From positions 682,001-746,000 of the forward strand of contig NZ_FMAC01000001.1 of the NCBI RefSeq assembly GCF_900094555.1: a stretch of 64,000 bases of DNA, read 5' to 3'. The notes under the pieces are model-generated. The model worked only from the letters and a program-made list of their open reading frames with translations, was not told the DNA's origin and did no database searches. Shown one piece after another: positions 40,614-49,896 of the stretch. The DNA comes from Martinezella hainanensis (GTDB taxonomy: Bacteria; Pseudomonadota; Alphaproteobacteria; Rhizobiales; Rhizobiaceae). The position numbers and the translations under genes are program-made. Numbering within the stretch: the first letter of the stretch is position 1; every line of letters starts with the position of its first letter.

Positions 40614-42047
40614 GGTAAAAACACGGGGACCGCACCTTTGGCATTTGATGAAATGATTACTGCGGATGAAAGTCCGCGCGCGCCTTACGAGAAATACTTC
40701 GAGTGGTACTCAGGCCAGGACAGAGGCCACCTCATTGCCAAATCCCGCGATGCGGAAACCATCTTCCGAAAAACGGGCATTACCTTCGCGGTCTACGGAC
40801 ACGCAGACTCCTCCGAAAAGCTCATCCCCTTCGACATCATCCCCCGCATCATATCTGGCCGCGAATGGCGCAAACTCGCCCAGGGCATCGAACAGCGGGT
40901 CGTTGCTCTTAACGCCTTCCTCCACGACATCTATCACAAGCAGGAAATCATTCGCGCCGGCCGTATTCCGCGCGAGCTGATCGAGAAGAACGACGCGTTC
41001 CTGCCGGAGATGATCGGCTTCCGCCCGCCCGGCGGCGTCTACACCCACATCGTCGGCACCGATATCGTGCGTACCGGCGAAGACCAGTTCTATGTACTCG
41101 AGGATAACGCCCGCACACCGTCCGGTGTCAGCTACATGCTGGAAAACCGCGAAACGATGATGCAGATGTTCCCTGAGCTGTTTCACCAAAACAAGGTGCA
41201 GCGCGTCGAGGATTATCCGCTGTTGCTGCGCCAGAGCCTGGCGTCACTCGCCCCTCCCGGCTGCAAAGGCAAGCCACGCGTCGCCGTGCTGACGCCCGGC
41301 ATCTACAACTCCGCCTATTACGAGCATTCCTTCCTCGCCGACATGATGGGTGTCGAGCTGGTCGAAGGCTCGGATCTGCGCGTCATCGACGGCAAGGTGA
41401 AGATGCGTACGACGCGGGGCTATGAGGCGATCGACGTGCTCTATCGCCGCGTCGACGACGATTTCCTCGATCCCCTCACCTTCCGCCCGGACTCCGCGCT
41501 CGGCATTCCCGGCATCATGGATGTCTACCGCGCCGGCAATATCACCATCGCCAACGCGCCCGGCACCGGCATTTCCGACGACAAGGCGATCTATTCCTAC
41601 ATGCCCGAGATCGTCGAATTCTACACCGGCCGCAAGCCGATCCTCGAGAACGTGCCGACCTGGCGCTGTTCGGAGCCCGACAGCCTGCAATATGTGCTCG
41701 ATAACCTCGCCGATCTCGTCGTCAAGGAAGTCCATGGCTCCGGCGGCTACGGTATGCTCGTGGGACCGACTGCGACGAAGAAGGAGCGGACGGCCTTTGC
41801 CGAGAAGCTCAAGAGCAAGCCGAACAACTACATCGCGCAGCCGACCCTTTCGCTGTCGACCGTGCCGATCCTCGTCAACAAGGGCATTGCGCCTCGGCAT
41901 GTCGATCTGCGGCCCTATGTCCTTGTCTCCGACAAGGTACGGATCATCCCCGGCGGGCTGACCCGCGTGGCGCTGAAGGAAGGCTCGCTGGTGGTCAATT
42001 CCAGCCAGGGCGGCGGCACCAAAGACACCTGGGTTCTGGAGGACTGA
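40614..42047 (+). CDS. circularly permuted type 2 ATP-grasp protein
   Basis: From ATG 40614 this is 477 residues of the DUF404/DUF407 class. Conserved stretches are FDIIPRIISGREW, GTDIVRTGEDQFYVLEDNARTPSGVSYMLENRE, VDVLYRRVDDDFLDP-type (DVLYRRVDDDFLDPLTF), NAPGTGISDDKAIYSYMPE and VVKEVHGSGGYGMLVGP. The family is predicted to form amide or peptide bonds on an unknown carrier. The start is uncertain, as a TTG a few codons later is possible. It is the first gene of a three-gene cassette with alpha-E and transglutaminase genes. Confidence 0.88.
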   Translation, partial: GKNTGTAPLAFDEMITADESPRAPYEKYFEWYSGQDRGHLIAKSRDAETIFRKTGITFAVYGHADSSEKLIPFDIIPRIISGREWRKLAQGIEQRVVALNAFLHDIYHKQEIIRAGRIPRELIEKNDAFLPEMIGFRPPGGVYTHIVGTDIVRTGEDQFYVLEDNARTPSGVSYMLENRETMMQMFPELFHQNKVQRVEDYPLLLRQSLASLAPPGCKGKPRVAVLTPGIYNSAYYEHSFLADMMGVELVEGSDLRVIDGKVKMRTTRGYEAIDVLYRRVDDDFLDPLTFRPDSALGIPGIMDVYRAGNITIANAPGTGISDDKAIYSYMPEIVEFYTGRKPILENVPTWRCSEPDSLQYVLDNLADLVVKEVHGSGGYGMLVGPTATKKERTAFAEKLKSKPNNYIAQPTLSLSTVPILVNKGIAPRHVDLRPYVLVSDKVRIIPGGLTRVALKEGSLVVNSSQGGGTKDTWVLED

Positions 42048-42053
42048 TCGGAC

Positions 42054-42995
42054 ATGCTGGGAAGAACCGCGAATGGCCTCTACTGGATGTTCCGTTACAT
42101 CGAGCGTGCCGAAAACATAGCCCGCCTGGTCGATGCCGGCCAGCGCATGTCGCTGACCCGCAGCGACGCCGTCGATGACGACTGGGATGGCGTCCTGCAA
42201 AGCGCCGGCGTGCGCGAAGCCTATGACGAAGTGCATAACAAGCTGACGGGTGCCGACGCGATCGATTATCTGATGCGCGACCGCTCCAATCCGTCGAGCG
42301 TCATGTCCTGCATCGAATACGGCCGCAACAATGCCCGCATGGTGCGCACCGCGCTGACCCGCGACACTTGGGAAGCAACCAACGAGTGCTGGATCGAGCT
42401 GAAGTCGCTCCTCGGCAAGAAGCTGAAGACGGCCGAACTGCCCGAAACGATCGATGTCATCAAGCAGCGTGCCGGCTTGATCCGCGGCGCCTTCCATGGC
42501 TCGATGCTGCGCAACGAGCTCTATAACTTCGCCCGCATCGGCACCTTCATTGAGCGCGCCGACAATACGGCCCGCATCCTCGACGTGAAATATTACGTGC
42601 TATTGCCATCCGTCTCGCATGTCGGCTCCTCGCTCGACAATGCGCAATGGGAATCGATCCTGCGATCGGTCTCGGCCCATCGGGCCTATAAATGGGCCTA
42701 CGATCCCGAATACAAGCCGGCCAATATTGCCGACTTCCTGATCCTGAACGGCCAGATGCCGCGTTCGCTCGCCTATTGCTACGACAAGATTGTCAGCAAT
42801 CTAGGTTACCTCAGCTCCGAATACAAAAAGCAGCTGCCGGCGCACGATACCGCCGACGCCATCCGCCAGTCGCTGCAGAAGCTGACGATCAAGCGCATCA
42901 TGGATCAGGGCCTGCATGAGTTCCTCGAAGATTTCGTTGCCCGCAACAACAAGCTGGGCGCCGAGATTTCCGACGGCTATCGGTTCTACGAATAG
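42054..42995 (+). CDS. alpha-E domain protein (DUF403)
   Basis: A 313-residue, all-helical protein opening MLGRTANGLYWMFRYIERAENIARLVDAG, the alpha-E signature. VMSCIEYGRNNARMVRTALTRDTWEATNECW and FARIGTFIERADNTARILDVKYY are further conserved parts. Its role is unknown, but it almost always accompanies the ATP-grasp protein of the previous gene, six bases upstream. It probably acts as a partner subunit or scaffold. Confidence 0.88.
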   Translation: MLGRTANGLYWMFRYIERAENIARLVDAGQRMSLTRSDAVDDDWDGVLQSAGVREAYDEVHNKLTGADAIDYLMRDRSNPSSVMSCIEYGRNNARMVRTALTRDTWEATNECWIELKSLLGKKLKTAELPETIDVIKQRAGLIRGAFHGSMLRNELYNFARIGTFIERADNTARILDVKYYVLLPSVSHVGSSLDNAQWESILRSVSAHRAYKWAYDPEYKPANIADFLILNGQMPRSLAYCYDKIVSNLGYLSSEYKKQLPAHDTADAIRQSLQKLTIKRIMDQGLHEFLEDFVARNNKLGAEISDGYRFYE

Positions 42996-43007
42996 GCGGG
43001 CGATATC

Positions 43008-43826
43008 ATGAGATTGACGATCAACCATATCACGGAATATCGCTACGACGAGCCGGCCCAATTCTCGCTGCAGCGGCTGCACTTGACGCCGCTGACCGGC
43101 GTCGGACAGACGGTCATCGATTGGAAGCTGACGGTCGAAGGCGCCAAGCCGGAAGTGGAGTATGACGACCAGTTCGGCAACCGCACCACGCTCGTTTCTC
43201 TCGATGGACAGCAGGACGCAACGAAGATCATCGCGACAGGCGAAATCGAGACGCAGGATCTCAACGGCGTTATCGGGCTACATCAAAGCTTTAGCCCGCT
43301 CTGGCTTTTCCTGCGGGAATCGCCGCGCACGAAGGCAGGAAAGCTGACGAAGGAACTGCTGCGCAGCGTTTCCGGCGACAATGAGCTCGGCAAGATGCAT
43401 GCGCTGATGAAGGCGATCCACGAAACCGTGGAATACAAGCCGGGCACCAGCGACACCGAGACGACAGCGGAACAGGCACTGGAGGCAAAGAGCGGCGTCT
43501 GCCAGGATCACGCTCATATCTTCCTCGCCGGCGCCCGGGCATTGCAGATCCCGGCCCGCTATGTCTCCGGCTATCTGATGATGGAAGGCAAGAACGAGCA
43601 GGCAGCCACGCATGCCTGGGCGGAAGCACATATTCCCGGCCTCGGCTGGGTCGGTTTCGATCCGGCGAACGACGTCTGCCCCGATGCTCGCTATGTCCGC
43701 ATCGCGACCGGCCTCTGCTATCGCGACGCGGCGCCGGTTTCCGGCATGCGCGTCGGCACGCCGGGTGAGACCCTTATCGTCAAGGTGACGGTCGCGAGCC
43801 AGGGGCAGAGTCAGAGCCAGAGCTGA
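43008..43826 (+). CDS. transglutaminase-like cysteine protease family protein
   Basis: A 272-residue protein with an N-terminal beta domain (MRLTINHITEYRYDEPAQFSLQRLHLTP) and a transglutaminase-like core. The catalytic Cys is in EAKSGVCQDHAHIFLAGARALQIPARYVSGYL, the His in THAWAEAHIPGLGWVGFDPAND. In this cassette it may cleave or transfer what the ATP-grasp enzyme makes. The Anbu proteasome-like peptidase, often the fourth member, is not next to it. A Gln/Ser-rich tail ends the protein. Confidence 0.88.
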   Translation: MRLTINHITEYRYDEPAQFSLQRLHLTPLTGVGQTVIDWKLTVEGAKPEVEYDDQFGNRTTLVSLDGQQDATKIIATGEIETQDLNGVIGLHQSFSPLWLFLRESPRTKAGKLTKELLRSVSGDNELGKMHALMKAIHETVEYKPGTSDTETTAEQALEAKSGVCQDHAHIFLAGARALQIPARYVSGYLMMEGKNEQAATHAWAEAHIPGLGWVGFDPANDVCPDARYVRIATGLCYRDAAPVSGMRVGTPGETLIVKVTVASQGQSQSQS

Positions 43827-43907
43827 TACCGGCATCTCCGGGAAGAAAAGCCGGACGTCTCTATCGTTAGCCAGGCATCCCGACGCCGGAACTACAGTTG
43901 ATTTTCT

Positions 43908-44552
43908 CTATTCTACCCTGTGCGCGACAAGGTAGGAACGAAACATGATGGTCAGTTGCCTTTCCGCTTCGATGCCATCACCAGGGCTCAAGACTTTATG
44001 GCAAAAGGCCGGAACGGTTCCATAAAGGGTTGCGATCAGTGTTTGTGCAATCAGACCCGCATCGGCAAAGCGGCCATCAACGGCACCGGACAGGGTCGCC
44101 TCGATAGCCCTTGTACTGCGCTGGATCGCCGACTCAATTAGCTTTCGAGCATCGAGTTCCAAACCGATACGGTAGAGCGCCGGAGAAACCTCGGCCCGCG
44201 CTATTTGCACCTGGAGGTAAGCTTTTACCACGGCTTCAGCTATCGTCTCGACGGTAGCATGACGAGTTTCGTCACACGCCTTTTCTATCGCTTCGGCAAG
44301 CATCACAAGATGCCGCTCCAGCACGGCAAAAAGCAAAGCCTGCTTGTTGGGGAAATACTGATAGAGCGTCCCGACCGAAACGCCCGCACGACGTGCCACA
44401 CGCGTGGTGTTGAAACGAATTAGACCATCACTCAACAAAACCTGAATGGTTGCTTCGAAAATCGCGTCCACGGTTGCGATGGAGCGGCCCTGACGCGGGG
44501 ATTTCCGGGGGGTTAGCAGTGGTCGGAGGCCGTTTTCCATAAGCGAATCCAA
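43908..44552 (-). CDS. TetR family transcriptional regulator
   Basis: A 214-residue TetR protein with the DNA-binding part RQGRSIATVDAIFEATIQVLLSDGLIRFNTTRVARRAGVSVGTLYQYFPNKQALLFAVLERH. The C-terminal ligand domain is not specific. It is divergent from the SDR gene at 44649, about 100 bases apart, and probably represses it. An ATG at 44540 (MENGLRPLL) is an alternative start. Confidence 0.88.
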   Translation of the reverse strand: MDSLMENGLRPLLTPRKSPRQGRSIATVDAIFEATIQVLLSDGLIRFNTTRVARRAGVSVGTLYQYFPNKQALLFAVLERHLVMLAEAIEKACDETRHATVETIAEAVVKAYLQVQIARAEVSPALYRIGLELDARKLIESAIQRSTRAIEATLSGAVDGRFADAGLIAQTLIATLYGTVPAFCHKVLSPGDGIEAERQLTIMFRSYLVAHRVE

Positions 44553-44648
44553 AACCTGAATGATGCTTCATATATAACTTCCGGCCCCGCTACTCCAGCA
44601 ATAGTGCGGTTTACGTCGGGCGCATTCAGAGACGTATTGGAGACGAAT

Positions 44649-45398
44649 ATGGGTAAATTGGACGATAAGATCGCTGTTATCACCGGCGGCAATTCAGGAA
44701 TAGGGCTGGCGACCGCCAAGCTGTTTGCACGCGAAGGCGCAAAGGTCGTCATTACCGGCCGCGATCAGGCGACGCTCGATGCCGCGGCACAAAGCATCGG
44801 GCATGGTGCCGACGCGATCCGCAGCGATATTTCCAGGATGTCGGATATCGAAGCACTTCGCGATCATGTGGAGAACAAGCATGGTCGGGTCGATATCGTC
44901 TTTGCGAATGCCGGCGGCGCGCGACCAAACATGTTTGAATACATGTCGGAGGAGGAGTTCGATTTCACGATCGTTAACACGTTCAAAGGGACTTATTTTA
45001 CGGTGCAGAAGCTTCTGCCGCTCATGACCTCTGGCGGCTCGATAATCCTGAACACATCAACCCTGAGCACACAGGGTCGTCCGTATGTCAGCGTCTATTC
45101 GGCGGGGAAAGCCGCCATCCGCTCGCTGGCACGGTCGCTCACCGTCGAGCTGACCGGAAAGGGTATCCGCGTGAATGCCGTGGCACCTGGCTATATCGAT
45201 ACCGATCAAGCGCGGAAAGCAGGAGTGAGCGAGGAGATGATCGAGCAGACGAAGACCCAGGTGCACGCCCAAATTCCGATGCACCGCAGCGGCACAGTCG
45301 ACGAGATCGCAAAAGCGGTCCTGTTTCTCGCCTCCGATGACTCGTCCTACGTGACGGGCAGCGAATTGTGCGTCGATGGCGGCTGGGCTCAAGTATAA
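44649..45398 (+). CDS. short-chain dehydrogenase/reductase
   Basis: A 249-residue SDR from ATG 44649 (MGKLDDKIAVITGGNSGIGLATAKLFAREGAKV). FANAGGARPN replaces the usual NNAG. TSTLSTQGRPYVSVYSAGKAAIRSLAR supplies Ser and Tyr-x3-Lys. It ends SYVTGSELCVDGGWAQV. It is likely regulated by the divergent TetR protein. The substrate is unknown. Confidence 0.87.
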   Translation: MGKLDDKIAVITGGNSGIGLATAKLFAREGAKVVITGRDQATLDAAAQSIGHGADAIRSDISRMSDIEALRDHVENKHGRVDIVFANAGGARPNMFEYMSEEEFDFTIVNTFKGTYFTVQKLLPLMTSGGSIILNTSTLSTQGRPYVSVYSAGKAAIRSLARSLTVELTGKGIRVNAVAPGYIDTDQARKAGVSEEMIEQTKTQVHAQIPMHRSGTVDEIAKAVLFLASDDSSYVTGSELCVDGGWAQV

Positions 45399-45403
45399 TA
45401 GCG

Positions 45404-45432
45404 ATCCCGGCACTCCTTGTGAGTGCCGGGAT
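45404..45432. terminator. hairpin between convergent SDR and arabonate dehydratase genes
   Basis: A 12-base perfect stem (ATCCCGGCACTC and its complement) around CTTGT. T runs are weak on both sides. It probably ends both transcripts. Confidence 0.7.
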
Positions 45433-45465
45433 TAATTATGCGTAACGAATTTACCAGTTCAAGGT

Positions 45466-47211
45466 CTAGTGGCTGTCGCGGTTGTTCGGAATTTCCGAAC
45501 CACGCGGGCCGACGAGGAAGTCGAGGTCGGCGCCGGTGTCGGCCTGCATGACCGACTTCACATAGAGACCGCCGTAACCGCCGTTGAGCGGCTTGACCGG
45601 GGAAACCCAGGCGGCGCGACGCTTTGCCAGTTCCTCGTCCGACACTTCGAGCTGGATGGTGCGGGCGGGAACGTCGACGGCGATGATGTCGCCATTCTGA
45701 ACCAGCGCCAGCGGGCCACCATCGGCAGCTTCCGGCGCGGTGTGCAGGATGACGGTGCCGTAGGCCGTGCCGGACATGCGCGCATCCGAAATGCGGATCA
45801 TGTCGGTGATGCCCTTCTTCAGCACCTTCGGCGGCAAGCCCATGTTGCCGACTTCGGCCATGCCCGGATAACCCTTCGGGCCGCAATACTTCAGCACCAT
45901 GACGCAGTTTTCGTCGATGTCGAGATCGTCGCGGTTGATGCGGGCGTGGTAGTCTTCGATGCTTTCGAAGACAACGGCACGGCCCTTGTGCTGCATCAGA
46001 TGCGGCGAAGCGGCCGACGGCTTGAGGACAGCGCCCTTCGGCGCGAGATTGCCGCGCAGAACGGCGATGCCGCCCGACTGAGTCAGCGCCTTTTCACGAG
46101 GTACGATGACATCGTCATTATAGTTGACGACATCCTTGACGCCGGCCCAGATCGTGTCGCCAGTGACGGTGATCGCATCCTTGTGCAGCAGGCCCATTTC
46201 ACCCACGGCCTTGATGACGACGGGCAGACCGCCGGCATAGTAGAACTCTTCCATCAGATGCTTGCCCGACGGCTGCAGGTTGACGATCGTCGGCACTTCG
46301 CGGCCGAGGCGATCCCAATCATCCAGCGACAGATCGACGCCGATGCGGCCGGCAAGTGCCAAGAGGTGCAGAACGGCATTGGTGGAACCCCCGACGGCGC
46401 CGTTGACGCGGATCGCGTTTTCAAAGGCTTCCTTGGTCAGGATGTCTGATGGTTTCAGATCTTCCTTGACCATGTCGACGATGCGACGGCCAGAAAGCTG
46501 CGAGATGACGCGGCGGCGTGCATCGACGGCCGGGATAGCGGCGTTGCCGGGCAAGGTCATGCCAAGCGCTTCGGCCATAGACGCCATGGTCGAGGCCGTA
46601 CCCATGGTCATACAGCTGCCGGCCGAGCGGGCCATGCCCTGCTCCGCATCCATGAATTCATCCAGCGACATCTCGCCGGACTTGACCATTTCCGAAAACT
46701 GCCAGATCGCTGTGCCGGAGCCGACATCCTTGCCGCGCCACTTGCCGTTCAGCATCGGACCACCGGAAACGAGGATGACCGGAATGTCGACGGAAGCCGC
46801 ACCCATCAGCAGGCTCGGCGTGGTCTTGTCACAGCCGCCGAGCAGCACGACGCCATCGACCGGATTGCCGCGGATCGCTTCTTCGACGTCCATGGCCGCG
46901 AGGTTGCGGAACATCATCGCCGTCGGACGCAGCGTGCTTTCGCCAACGGAGAAAACCGGGAATTCGACAGGAAAGCCGCCCGCTTCGTAAACGCCGCGCT
47001 TTACGCGCTCTGCAAGGTCGCGCAGATGCGCGTTGCAGGGCGTCAGCTCCGACCAGGTGTTACAGATGCCAATGATCGGACGACCGTCGAACGTATCGGC
47101 CGGCAGGCCCTGGTTCTTCATCCAGGAGCGATGCATGATCGCGTTCTTGCCGGTGCCGCCGAACCAATCGTAGGAGCGCAGTCTGCGCGGCCATTCAGCT
47201 TTCTTTTTCAT
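45466..47211 (-). CDS. araD: L-arabonate dehydratase (IlvD/Edd family)
   Basis: A 581-residue sugar-acid dehydratase. CNTWSELTPCNAHLRDLAERVKRGVYEAGGFPVEFP and GGCDKTTPSLLMGAASVDIP carry the [2Fe-2S]/Mg ligand cysteines; AGSCMTMGTASTMASMAEALG holds the third. The SDARMSGTAYGTVILH motif has the catalytic Ser. Length and sequence fit the structurally known rhizobial L-arabinonate dehydratase, which makes L-2-keto-3-deoxyarabonate. It is the last gene of the chvE operon. The aldehyde dehydrogenase upstream supports this pathway. Confidence 0.88.
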   Translation of the reverse strand: MKKKAEWPRRLRSYDWFGGTGKNAIMHRSWMKNQGLPADTFDGRPIIGICNTWSELTPCNAHLRDLAERVKRGVYEAGGFPVEFPVFSVGESTLRPTAMMFRNLAAMDVEEAIRGNPVDGVVLLGGCDKTTPSLLMGAASVDIPVILVSGGPMLNGKWRGKDVGSGTAIWQFSEMVKSGEMSLDEFMDAEQGMARSAGSCMTMGTASTMASMAEALGMTLPGNAAIPAVDARRRVISQLSGRRIVDMVKEDLKPSDILTKEAFENAIRVNGAVGGSTNAVLHLLALAGRIGVDLSLDDWDRLGREVPTIVNLQPSGKHLMEEFYYAGGLPVVIKAVGEMGLLHKDAITVTGDTIWAGVKDVVNYNDDVIVPREKALTQSGGIAVLRGNLAPKGAVLKPSAASPHLMQHKGRAVVFESIEDYHARINRDDLDIDENCVMVLKYCGPKGYPGMAEVGNMGLPPKVLKKGITDMIRISDARMSGTAYGTVILHTAPEAADGGPLALVQNGDIIAVDVPARTIQLEVSDEELAKRRAAWVSPVKPLNGGYGGLYVKSVMQADTGADLDFLVGPRGSEIPNNRDSH

Positions 47212-47231
47212 AGTCTCGGTACCTTTTGTGT

Positions 47232-47260
47232 CGCCCGGGCCGCCTCGTTCGCGCCCGGGC
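47232..47260 (-). terminator. intercistronic GC-rich hairpin
   Basis: GCCCGGGC and its complement flank a ten-base loop between the aldehyde dehydrogenase and dehydratase genes. No T tract follows. It may stabilise the upstream message or reduce downstream expression. Confidence 0.5.
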
Positions 47261-47274
47261 TTTGAATTCGATGG

Positions 47275-48708
47275 TCAGGCCAGCGTGTAGGCGGTCTTGA
47301 CGGTTGTGAAGAACTCGGCGGCATATTTGCCCTGCTCGCGCGGGCCGAAGGACGAGCCCTTCCGGCCGCCGAACGGCACGTGGAAATCGACACCCGCCGT
47401 CGGCAGGTTGACCATCACCATGCCCGCTTCCGCATTGCGCTTGAAATGCGTCGCATGCTTCAGGCTCGTCGTCGCAATGCCAGAGGAAAGCCCGAACGGC
47501 GTGTCGTTGGCGACGGCCAAGGCTTCCTCGTAATCCTTGACCCGGATGACCGAGGCAACCGGCCCGAAGATCTCTTCGCGGCTGATGCGCATCTGGTTCG
47601 TCGCCTCGGTGAACAGCGTCGGCTGCAGGTAGAAGCCGGGCGTGTCGCGGTTGACGAGCTCGCCACCGAAAGCAAGCTTGGCGCCTTCCTGCCGGCCGAT
47701 CTCGATATAGTCGGTATCCGTCTTCAGCTGCTTGGCATCGACGACCGGGCCGATATGCGTGCCGGACTTCATGGCGTTGTCGACGTTGAGTGTCTTCAGC
47801 TTCTCCGTCAGTGCCGCTACGAACCGGTCGTGAATGCCCTCGGTGACGATCAGGCGCGACGAGGCCGTGCAGCGCTGGCCGGTCGAGAAGAAGGCGGAAT
47901 TGGCTGCCGCTTCGACGGCTACAGTTAGATCGGCATCGTCAAGCACGACCATCGGGTTCTTGCCGCCCATTTCCAGCTGATACTTGCGGCCATGCTCGAC
48001 CGAAGACAGCGCCACGCGCTTGCCCGTGCCGACCGAGCCGGTAAAGGTGATGCCCGAGAGAACCGGGCTATCGAGCATGGCCTGGCCGACAACCGAGCCC
48101 TTGCCCATGACGAGATTCAGGACGCCCTTCGGCAGGCCGGCGCGATTGAGGATATCGACGATCGCCCAGGAGCAGCCGGGCACGAGATCGGCCGGCTTGA
48201 AGACGATGGTGTTGCCATAGCAGAGCGCCGGCGCGATCTTCCAGGCCGGAATGGCGATCGGGAAGTTCCAGGGGGTGATGACGCCGATGACGCCAAGCGG
48301 TTCGCGGGTAATCTCGACACCGATATTTGGGCGCACGGACGGCAATACCTCACCCGCCAGGCGCAGCGCCTCGCCGGCGAAGAATTCGAAGATCTGCGCG
48401 GCGCGGATGGTCTCGCCAATCGCCTCCGGCAGCGTCTTGCCCTCTTCGCGAGCCAGCAGCGCGCCAAGTTCGTCCTTGCGGGCCAGGATCTCCTCGCCGG
48501 CTTTCTTCAGGATCGTGTGGCGCTCCAGGATGCCGGAGCGCGACCAGGCCGGAAAGGCGGCCTTGGCCGCAGCGATTGCGTCCGCAACATCCTGCGCGCT
48601 CGCGCTCGCATAGAGGCCGACGACCTCGTTCGTATCCGACGGATTGATGTTCTCGCTCCCCGTCGTCCCAGTCCACTCCCCGGCGATCAAGTTCTGATGA
48701 ATGCTCAT
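47275..48708 (-). CDS. aldehyde dehydrogenase, likely 2-oxoglutarate-semialdehyde dehydrogenase
   Basis: A 477-residue ALDH. NFPIAIPAWKIAPAL is the cofactor motif, ITFTGSVGTGKRVA the nucleotide loop, LEMGGKNPMVVLDDADL the catalytic Glu, and FFSTGQRCTASSRLIV the catalytic Cys. Placed between gguC and arabonate dehydratase, it probably oxidises 2-oxoglutarate semialdehyde to 2-oxoglutarate. That is the last step of non-phosphorylative pentose breakdown. The general ALDH call is certain; the substrate is inferred from context. Confidence 0.88.
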   Translation of the reverse strand: MSIHQNLIAGEWTGTTGSENINPSDTNEVVGLYASASAQDVADAIAAAKAAFPAWSRSGILERHTILKKAGEEILARKDELGALLAREEGKTLPEAIGETIRAAQIFEFFAGEALRLAGEVLPSVRPNIGVEITREPLGVIGVITPWNFPIAIPAWKIAPALCYGNTIVFKPADLVPGCSWAIVDILNRAGLPKGVLNLVMGKGSVVGQAMLDSPVLSGITFTGSVGTGKRVALSSVEHGRKYQLEMGGKNPMVVLDDADLTVAVEAAANSAFFSTGQRCTASSRLIVTEGIHDRFVAALTEKLKTLNVDNAMKSGTHIGPVVDAKQLKTDTDYIEIGRQEGAKLAFGGELVNRDTPGFYLQPTLFTEATNQMRISREEIFGPVASVIRVKDYEEALAVANDTPFGLSSGIATTSLKHATHFKRNAEAGMVMVNLPTAGVDFHVPFGGRKGSSFGPREQGKYAAEFFTTVKTAYTLA

Positions 48709-48740
48709 GGCGTCATGCCTTCCTGGATCGTATTGAAACT

Positions 48741-48766
48741 GCCCGGCCGATCCCTAGCGGCCGGGC
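48741..48766 (-). terminator. intercistronic GC-rich hairpin
   Basis: GCCCGGCCG and its complement lie between gguC and the aldehyde dehydrogenase gene. No T tract is seen. Similar to the other gaps of this operon in position, not in sequence. Confidence 0.5.
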
Positions 48767-48774
48767 TCGACAAA

Positions 48775-49782
48775 TTACAGCTGGCGAACAGCCACGTCTT
48801 CCTCGGCATCGACTGCCAGCGGATTGCGCAGCGGCAGGCCGAATTCGCCAACCTCGATTTCGAAGACATCGCCGACTTCCGGCTTGATGCCTTCGGCAAA
48901 CGAGAGCGTCGCGGTACCGAACATGTGCACATGCACATCGCCGGGAACGCGGAAGATGCCGTACTTGAAGTGGTGATATTCAAGGTTCGCAAAGGTGTGC
49001 GACATGTTCGCTTCGCCCGACAGGAACGGCTTTTCGAAGATCACCTTGTCGCCGCGCTTGATACGGGACGTGCCGCGAATATCCTCCGGCGCTACGCCGA
49101 CGCGGATTTCCGGACCGAAGCTCGCCGGGCGCAGCTTGGAATGGGCTAGATAGAGATAGTTGATCCGCTCGGTGACGTGATCGGAAAATTCGTTCGACAA
49201 CGCAAAGCCGATGCGGAACGGCGTGCCGTCCTTGGCGATGACGTAGATGCCGGCCATTTCAGGTTCTTCGCCGCCGTCGAGTGCGAAGGACGGAGACACG
49301 AGCGCGGCGCCCGGAGCCGCAGCGCCATAACCGTTGCCCTTGTAGAACCATTCGGGCTGCACACCCTTCTCGCCAGCCTTCGGCTTGCCGCCCTCGATGC
49401 CCATCTTGAACATCTTCATGGAGTCGGTCAGCGTCTCTTCGGCAGCTTCCGTCGTCTTCTTGTGCATGGAATCGCGCGTTGCGGCCGAGCCGAGATGCGT
49501 CAGGCCGGTGCCGGTCAGGTGCAGATGCGCGGCGTCGGGATGCGTGATCGGCGGCAGGAAACGGCCTTCGGCGTAGACTTTGTCGAGATCGATCGCCTCG
49601 CCGAGACCATGGGCCTCGATGACCGACGCCAGCGACTTGCCGCTGTCGGCGGCTTCCATTGCAAGCTTGTAGACGCTGCCGCCATTGACGACGGCCTTGG
49701 CAGTTTCGCCGGGACCGTTACGGACGGCGACGACGATCTCGCCATTCGAACCCTTGATCTGCGAGATGAGCATGTCTTTCAT
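48775..49782 (-). CDS. gguC: GguC, fumarylacetoacetate-hydrolase superfamily (AraD1-like)
   Basis: A 335-residue FAH-family protein. Metal and fold motifs are QPEWFYKGNGYGAAAPGAALVSPSFALDGGEEPEMAGIYVIAKDGTPFRIGFALSNEFSDH and GDVHVHMFGTATLSFAEG. In Agrobacterium, gguC is the fourth gene of chvE-gguABC and long had no assigned activity. Here it is followed by an ALDH and an arabonate dehydratase, and no DapA-like enzyme is present. It may be the 2-keto-3-deoxyarabonate dehydratase of the pathway. That is inference; FAH enzymes can also do aldol cleavage. Confidence 0.88.
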   Translation of the reverse strand: MKDMLISQIKGSNGEIVVAVRNGPGETAKAVVNGGSVYKLAMEAADSGKSLASVIEAHGLGEAIDLDKVYAEGRFLPPITHPDAAHLHLTGTGLTHLGSAATRDSMHKKTTEAAEETLTDSMKMFKMGIEGGKPKAGEKGVQPEWFYKGNGYGAAAPGAALVSPSFALDGGEEPEMAGIYVIAKDGTPFRIGFALSNEFSDHVTERINYLYLAHSKLRPASFGPEIRVGVAPEDIRGTSRIKRGDKVIFEKPFLSGEANMSHTFANLEYHHFKYGIFRVPGDVHVHMFGTATLSFAEGIKPEVGDVFEIEVGEFGLPLRNPLAVDAEEDVAVRQL

Positions 49783-49821
49783 CCTTTCCTAACAGACAGA
49801 GATCGGATGCAGGATCCCGTT

Positions 49822-49896
49822 CCGGCTCTCATCGAGAGCCGGCTCTGTCATGGATTTGGTTTTAAAAGCCTCGGTTGATCGCTTGAGCGATCAACC
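49822..49896 (-). terminator. two hairpins between gguB and gguC
   Basis: At 49873-49896 GGTTGATCGCT pairs across TG with its exact complement and includes the gguB stop. At 49822-49842 CCGGCTCTC pairs across ATC with GAGAGCCGG. Neither has a good T run. They may set transporter versus enzyme levels. Confidence 0.55.

Noticed and set aside
41244..42497. A 417-codon minus-strand ORF opposite the ATP-grasp and alpha-E genes
   Set aside because: It is an antisense shadow; the plus-strand genes have full family motifs.
43008..43826. The cassette at 40614-43826 as a defence or toxin system
   Set aside because: The three families are a housekeeping-type conserved set; no defence gene is nearby.
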